The notes under the pieces were generated by a model. That model did no database searches and was not told the DNA's origin. It saw only the letters and a list, made by a program, of their open reading frames with translations. Below, piece after piece: positions 62,098 to 64,000 of a DNA stretch of 64,000 nt. This stretch comes from Loktanella sp. M215 (GTDB taxonomy: Bacteria > Pseudomonadota > Alphaproteobacteria > Rhodobacterales > Rhodobacteraceae): NCBI RefSeq assembly GCF_021735925.1, contig NZ_WMEA01000001.1, positions 809,001 through 873,000 on the forward strand, given 5' to 3'. The stretch's first letter is position 1. Each line of letters begins with the position of its first letter. Made by a program: the position numbers and the translations under genes.

Positions 62098-62678
62098 GAC
62101 AGATGATCTTTCTCGGCCTTGTTGGCTTCACGCATCAGAAGGTCTTCGGTTTCGAACACGTCTTCGGACGCCTCGATCCATTCATTGGTGCGCATGGCGA
62201 TAATGCAGCGCATGAGTTGCGCGATGCCCTGCACGAAGAGCAACAGACCCGCCGCCACGATGACGGTCTTGAATTGATAGATCGGCACGCCCGCCGGGCT
62301 GGCCGCGGACACTTCGGCGTAGCCCCACGACCGCGCGGCATATTTCCAGCCCGCGAAGATCAGGGCGGTCACGCCGGGAAAGAAGAAGATGATGTAGAGG
62401 ACAAAGTCGATCTTGGCCTGCGTGCGCGGTTGCAACAGCCTGTAGAGGAAGTCGCCGCGTACGTGCCCACCACGTGACAAGGTATAGGCCCCGCCCATCA
62501 TGAAGAGCGCACCGTACATGATGAACGACACGTCCAGCGCCCAAGAGGTCGGGTCGTTCAGCACGTAGCGTACGAAGACCTCGTAGCCCGTGCCAACCGC
62601 CATGACGATGATAAGCCAGGCGAAAGCTTTTCCGAACCATGCGGAAAGGCCGTCGGCGAACCGAATGAATGCGATCAT
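62094..62678 (-). CDS. dctQ: TRAP transporter small permease (DctQ type)
   Basis: A 194-residue DctQ with four TM segments (FAWLIIVMAVGTGYEVFVRY, IMYGALFMMGGAYTLSRGGH, VLYIIFFFPGVTALIFAGW, FKTVIVAAGLLLFVQGIAQL) and a hydrophilic C-terminal tail. ATG at 62678 (MIAFIRFADG) with GGGGAT upstream; the longer frame begins in the hairpin spacer. It pairs with DctM. Confidence 0.9.
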   Translation of the reverse strand: MIAFIRFADGLSAWFGKAFAWLIIVMAVGTGYEVFVRYVLNDPTSWALDVSFIMYGALFMMGGAYTLSRGGHVRGDFLYRLLQPRTQAKIDFVLYIIFFFPGVTALIFAGWKYAARSWGYAEVSAASPAGVPIYQFKTVIVAAGLLLFVQGIAQLMRCIIAMRTNEWIEASEDVFETEDLLMREANKAEKDHLS

Positions 62679-62696
62679 GATATCCCCGCAGATCGT

Positions 62697-62729
62697 CGAA
62701 AAAACCTCGGCGCAGGTTGCGCCGAGGTT
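62697..62729 (-). terminator. Intra-operon hairpin between dctP and dctQ
   Basis: An 11-bp perfect stem (AACCTCGGCGC/GCGCCGAGGTT, loop AACCT as read on the minus strand) followed by a U-run. It would stop part of the transcripts after dctP, raising binding protein over permease. Such attenuating hairpins are common after binding-protein genes. Confidence 0.78.
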
Positions 62730-62751
62730 CAGAACGGCCAAATTGACCGGA

Positions 62752-63882
62752 TTACAGCTTCACCTTGCCCGGGAAGTAGTGATCGTAGGCCAACCCGTAA
62801 TCAGGAGAGTTCATGAGCTCGTAATACGATACGCGCTCGACCCACGCCCGTTGGCTATCAAGGGTCTTCTTCATGAAGGGATCGGTTTCCAGTTCGGGGA
62901 TCAGCTCGTCCCAGGCCGCCAGCTGCGCGTCGAGGATTTCCTTCGACGTCCGGTGGACCGTGACGCCCGCATCGTTCTGCAACCATTGCAGGTCGGCGGA
63001 ATAGCGGTCCATGGCCTTGGCCGTGTTGGCGGTCGAGGCTGCCTCGACGCCATATTTCAGGATGGCCTGGAAGTCGGGATCGAGATCCTCGAGGAAGGCG
63101 CGCGAGAACAGGAATTCGAAGCTCTCGGAGGCCTGATGGTAGGACGAAAGGTAGTAGTTCTTGGCCACGTCCTGCGCGCCGAAGTCCTTGTCCGACGACG
63201 GGTTGTTGAATTCGAACGCGTCGATGACGCCACGTTCCATGGCGGGCACGATCTCTCCGCCGGGCAACTGGGCCACGGACATGCCCATCTTGGCCATCAG
63301 GTCAGCGGCCAGACCGACGGTGCGGTACTTCAGGCCCTGCAGGTCGGCGACGGTGTTGACCTCGTTCTTGAACCAGCCGAAGGGCTGCGCGAACATCGGG
63401 AAACCCAGACGGCCGACGACATCAAGACCCATGATCTCTTGCGTCAGTTCGTCATAGAGCTCCATGCCGCCGCCGGCGTAGAACCAGGACAGCATCGTCG
63501 TGGCGGATCCGCCGAAAACCGGGCCGGTGCCGAACAGCGACGCGGCCTTGTTCTTGCCGTACCAGTAGACGGGCACCGAGTGGGCGGCGTCGATCAGACC
63601 GTCGTTGACGGCATCCAGCACCTGAAACGCACCGACGACGGCGCCTGCGGGCAGCACGTCGATCTTCATGCGGCCGCCGGACATTTCCTCGACCCGGGTG
63701 GCATAGTCGCGGGCAAAGTCCTGCCAGATATTCGCATCGTTCCACGATGTCTGCATCTTCACGACAAGCGGCGACTGGGCCAGAACGGCGGGTGCCGCCA
63801 GCATGCTGCCGGTTGCGACACCGCCCGCCAGCGCGGACTTCGTCAGGAAAGATCGGCGATTGAAATTTTTCAATTGTGTCAT
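62752..63882 (-). CDS. dctP: TRAP transporter substrate-binding protein (DctP type, Tat-exported)
   Basis: A 376-residue binding protein. The N-terminus NRRSFLTKSALAGGVATG is a Tat-type signal (RRSFL), ending near APAVLA-Q. Body motifs: VVKMQTSWNDANIWQDFAR, LPAGAVVGAFQVLDAVNDG, LKYRTVG (ligand-binding Arg) and AFEFNNPSSDKDFGAQD. It resembles the group near keto-acid, mandelate-like and chloroaromatic binders, so a 2-keto or hydroxy acid, or its amide, is likely. GGAGGAG SD before ATG at 63882. The 118 bp upstream of it includes a CACTGCAGTG palindrome and probably the operon promoter. Confidence 0.93.
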   Translation of the reverse strand: MTQLKNFNRRSFLTKSALAGGVATGSMLAAPAVLAQSPLVVKMQTSWNDANIWQDFARDYATRVEEMSGGRMKIDVLPAGAVVGAFQVLDAVNDGLIDAAHSVPVYWYGKNKAASLFGTGPVFGGSATTMLSWFYAGGGMELYDELTQEIMGLDVVGRLGFPMFAQPFGWFKNEVNTVADLQGLKYRTVGLAADLMAKMGMSVAQLPGGEIVPAMERGVIDAFEFNNPSSDKDFGAQDVAKNYYLSSYHQASESFEFLFSRAFLEDLDPDFQAILKYGVEAASTANTAKAMDRYSADLQWLQNDAGVTVHRTSKEILDAQLAAWDELIPELETDPFMKKTLDSQRAWVERVSYYELMNSPDYGLAYDHYFPGKVKL

Positions 63883-64000
63883 GGTTCTCCTCCCAGAGTG
63901 ATCGTCACTGCAGTGTTTGCACATTTTTCGGGCGCAATGACGTATCGCCGCGAAGTAAAACCATATGTCGGTCCTTTGCAAGTATGTTAGCGTCGGACAA

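Noticed and set aside
1..64000. CRISPR array, tRNA or rRNA genes, prophage or integrase modules
   Set aside because: No regularly spaced direct repeats, no tRNA-like sequences in the gaps, and no phage structural or integrase genes were seen. The only mobile DNA is the IS3 relic.

Overview
The window looks like a chromosomal segment of a marine alphaproteobacterium of the Rhodobacteraceae (Roseobacter group). This rests on the high GC content (estimated by eye at about 65%), tight operons with ATGA-type overlaps, a VPLPA-CTERM protein, an IalB-family protein, TRAP transporters, an ExeM/NucH nuclease carrying RTX repeats, and the dapD/dapE/rnr, gpmI-envC-ctpA and puuD-puuE neighbourhoods. The species cannot be named from the sequence. 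No rRNA, tRNA, CRISPR array or intact mobile element was found.

Layout. 1-2245: the 5' part of a secreted ExeM/NucH nuclease. 2611-10330: a pyrimidine/hydantoin catabolism block on the minus strand, with an NMT1/THI5-type ABC transporter, dihydropyrimidinase and a ureidopropionase-type hydrolase. A divergent RutR-like regulator lies upstream with a near-perfect RutR operator in the gap. A low-GC GIY-YIG gene sits inside this block. 10385-13225: Kup potassium transporter, a flavin reductase and a 45-residue gene. 13371-17115: an amidase / M20 hydrolase / formamidase-type operon. 17112-21441: an RND efflux pump. 21687-28988: serB, a TSUP exporter, rhodanese, an SH3 lipoprotein, an orphan OmpR-type regulator, ribA, an L,D-transpeptidase-type protein, rppH and MltB. 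29151-35647: RNase R, dapE, small genes, a cation/Ca2+ antiporter, GlsB and dapD. 35731-40383: a LOG protein, a VPLPA-CTERM protein, a lower-GC island with an IS3 relic, rlmN and an IalB protein. 40569-46556: asparaginase, xthA, gpmI, envC-like and ctpA. 46663-50935: a VOC protein, a methionine-related trio and a gamma-glutamyltransferase. 51047-54860: two c-type cytochrome genes, hspQ, a lytic transglycosylase-like lipoprotein, dps and lolA. 54863-58033: urate-to-ureidoglycolate genes puuD, puuE-uraD and allA. 58186-63882: a TRAP transporter with an amidase and a 2-hydroxyacid dehydrogenase.

How the genes work together. Several separate modules release ammonium or amino acids from C-N bonds: pyrimidine ring cleavage, the amidase/M20/FmdA triad, asparaginase, gamma-glutamyltransferase, the urate-allantoin branch and the TRAP/amidase operon. 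This suggests a lifestyle built on scavenging dissolved organic nitrogen. The rest is mostly envelope and housekeeping functions.

The least explained signals are: (1) the foreign-looking GIY-YIG gene fitted between two operon genes with 3-4 bp junctions; (2) a family of six dispersed intergenic elements that end in GCGAGGAC and, in at least two places, supply the ribosome-binding site of the next gene; (3) paired TCACA...TGTGA palindromes about five helical turns apart before an orphan response regulator; (4) a hairpin overlapping the Shine-Dalgarno of a cytochrome gene; (5) a lower-GC island with a 17-bp perfect inverted repeat.
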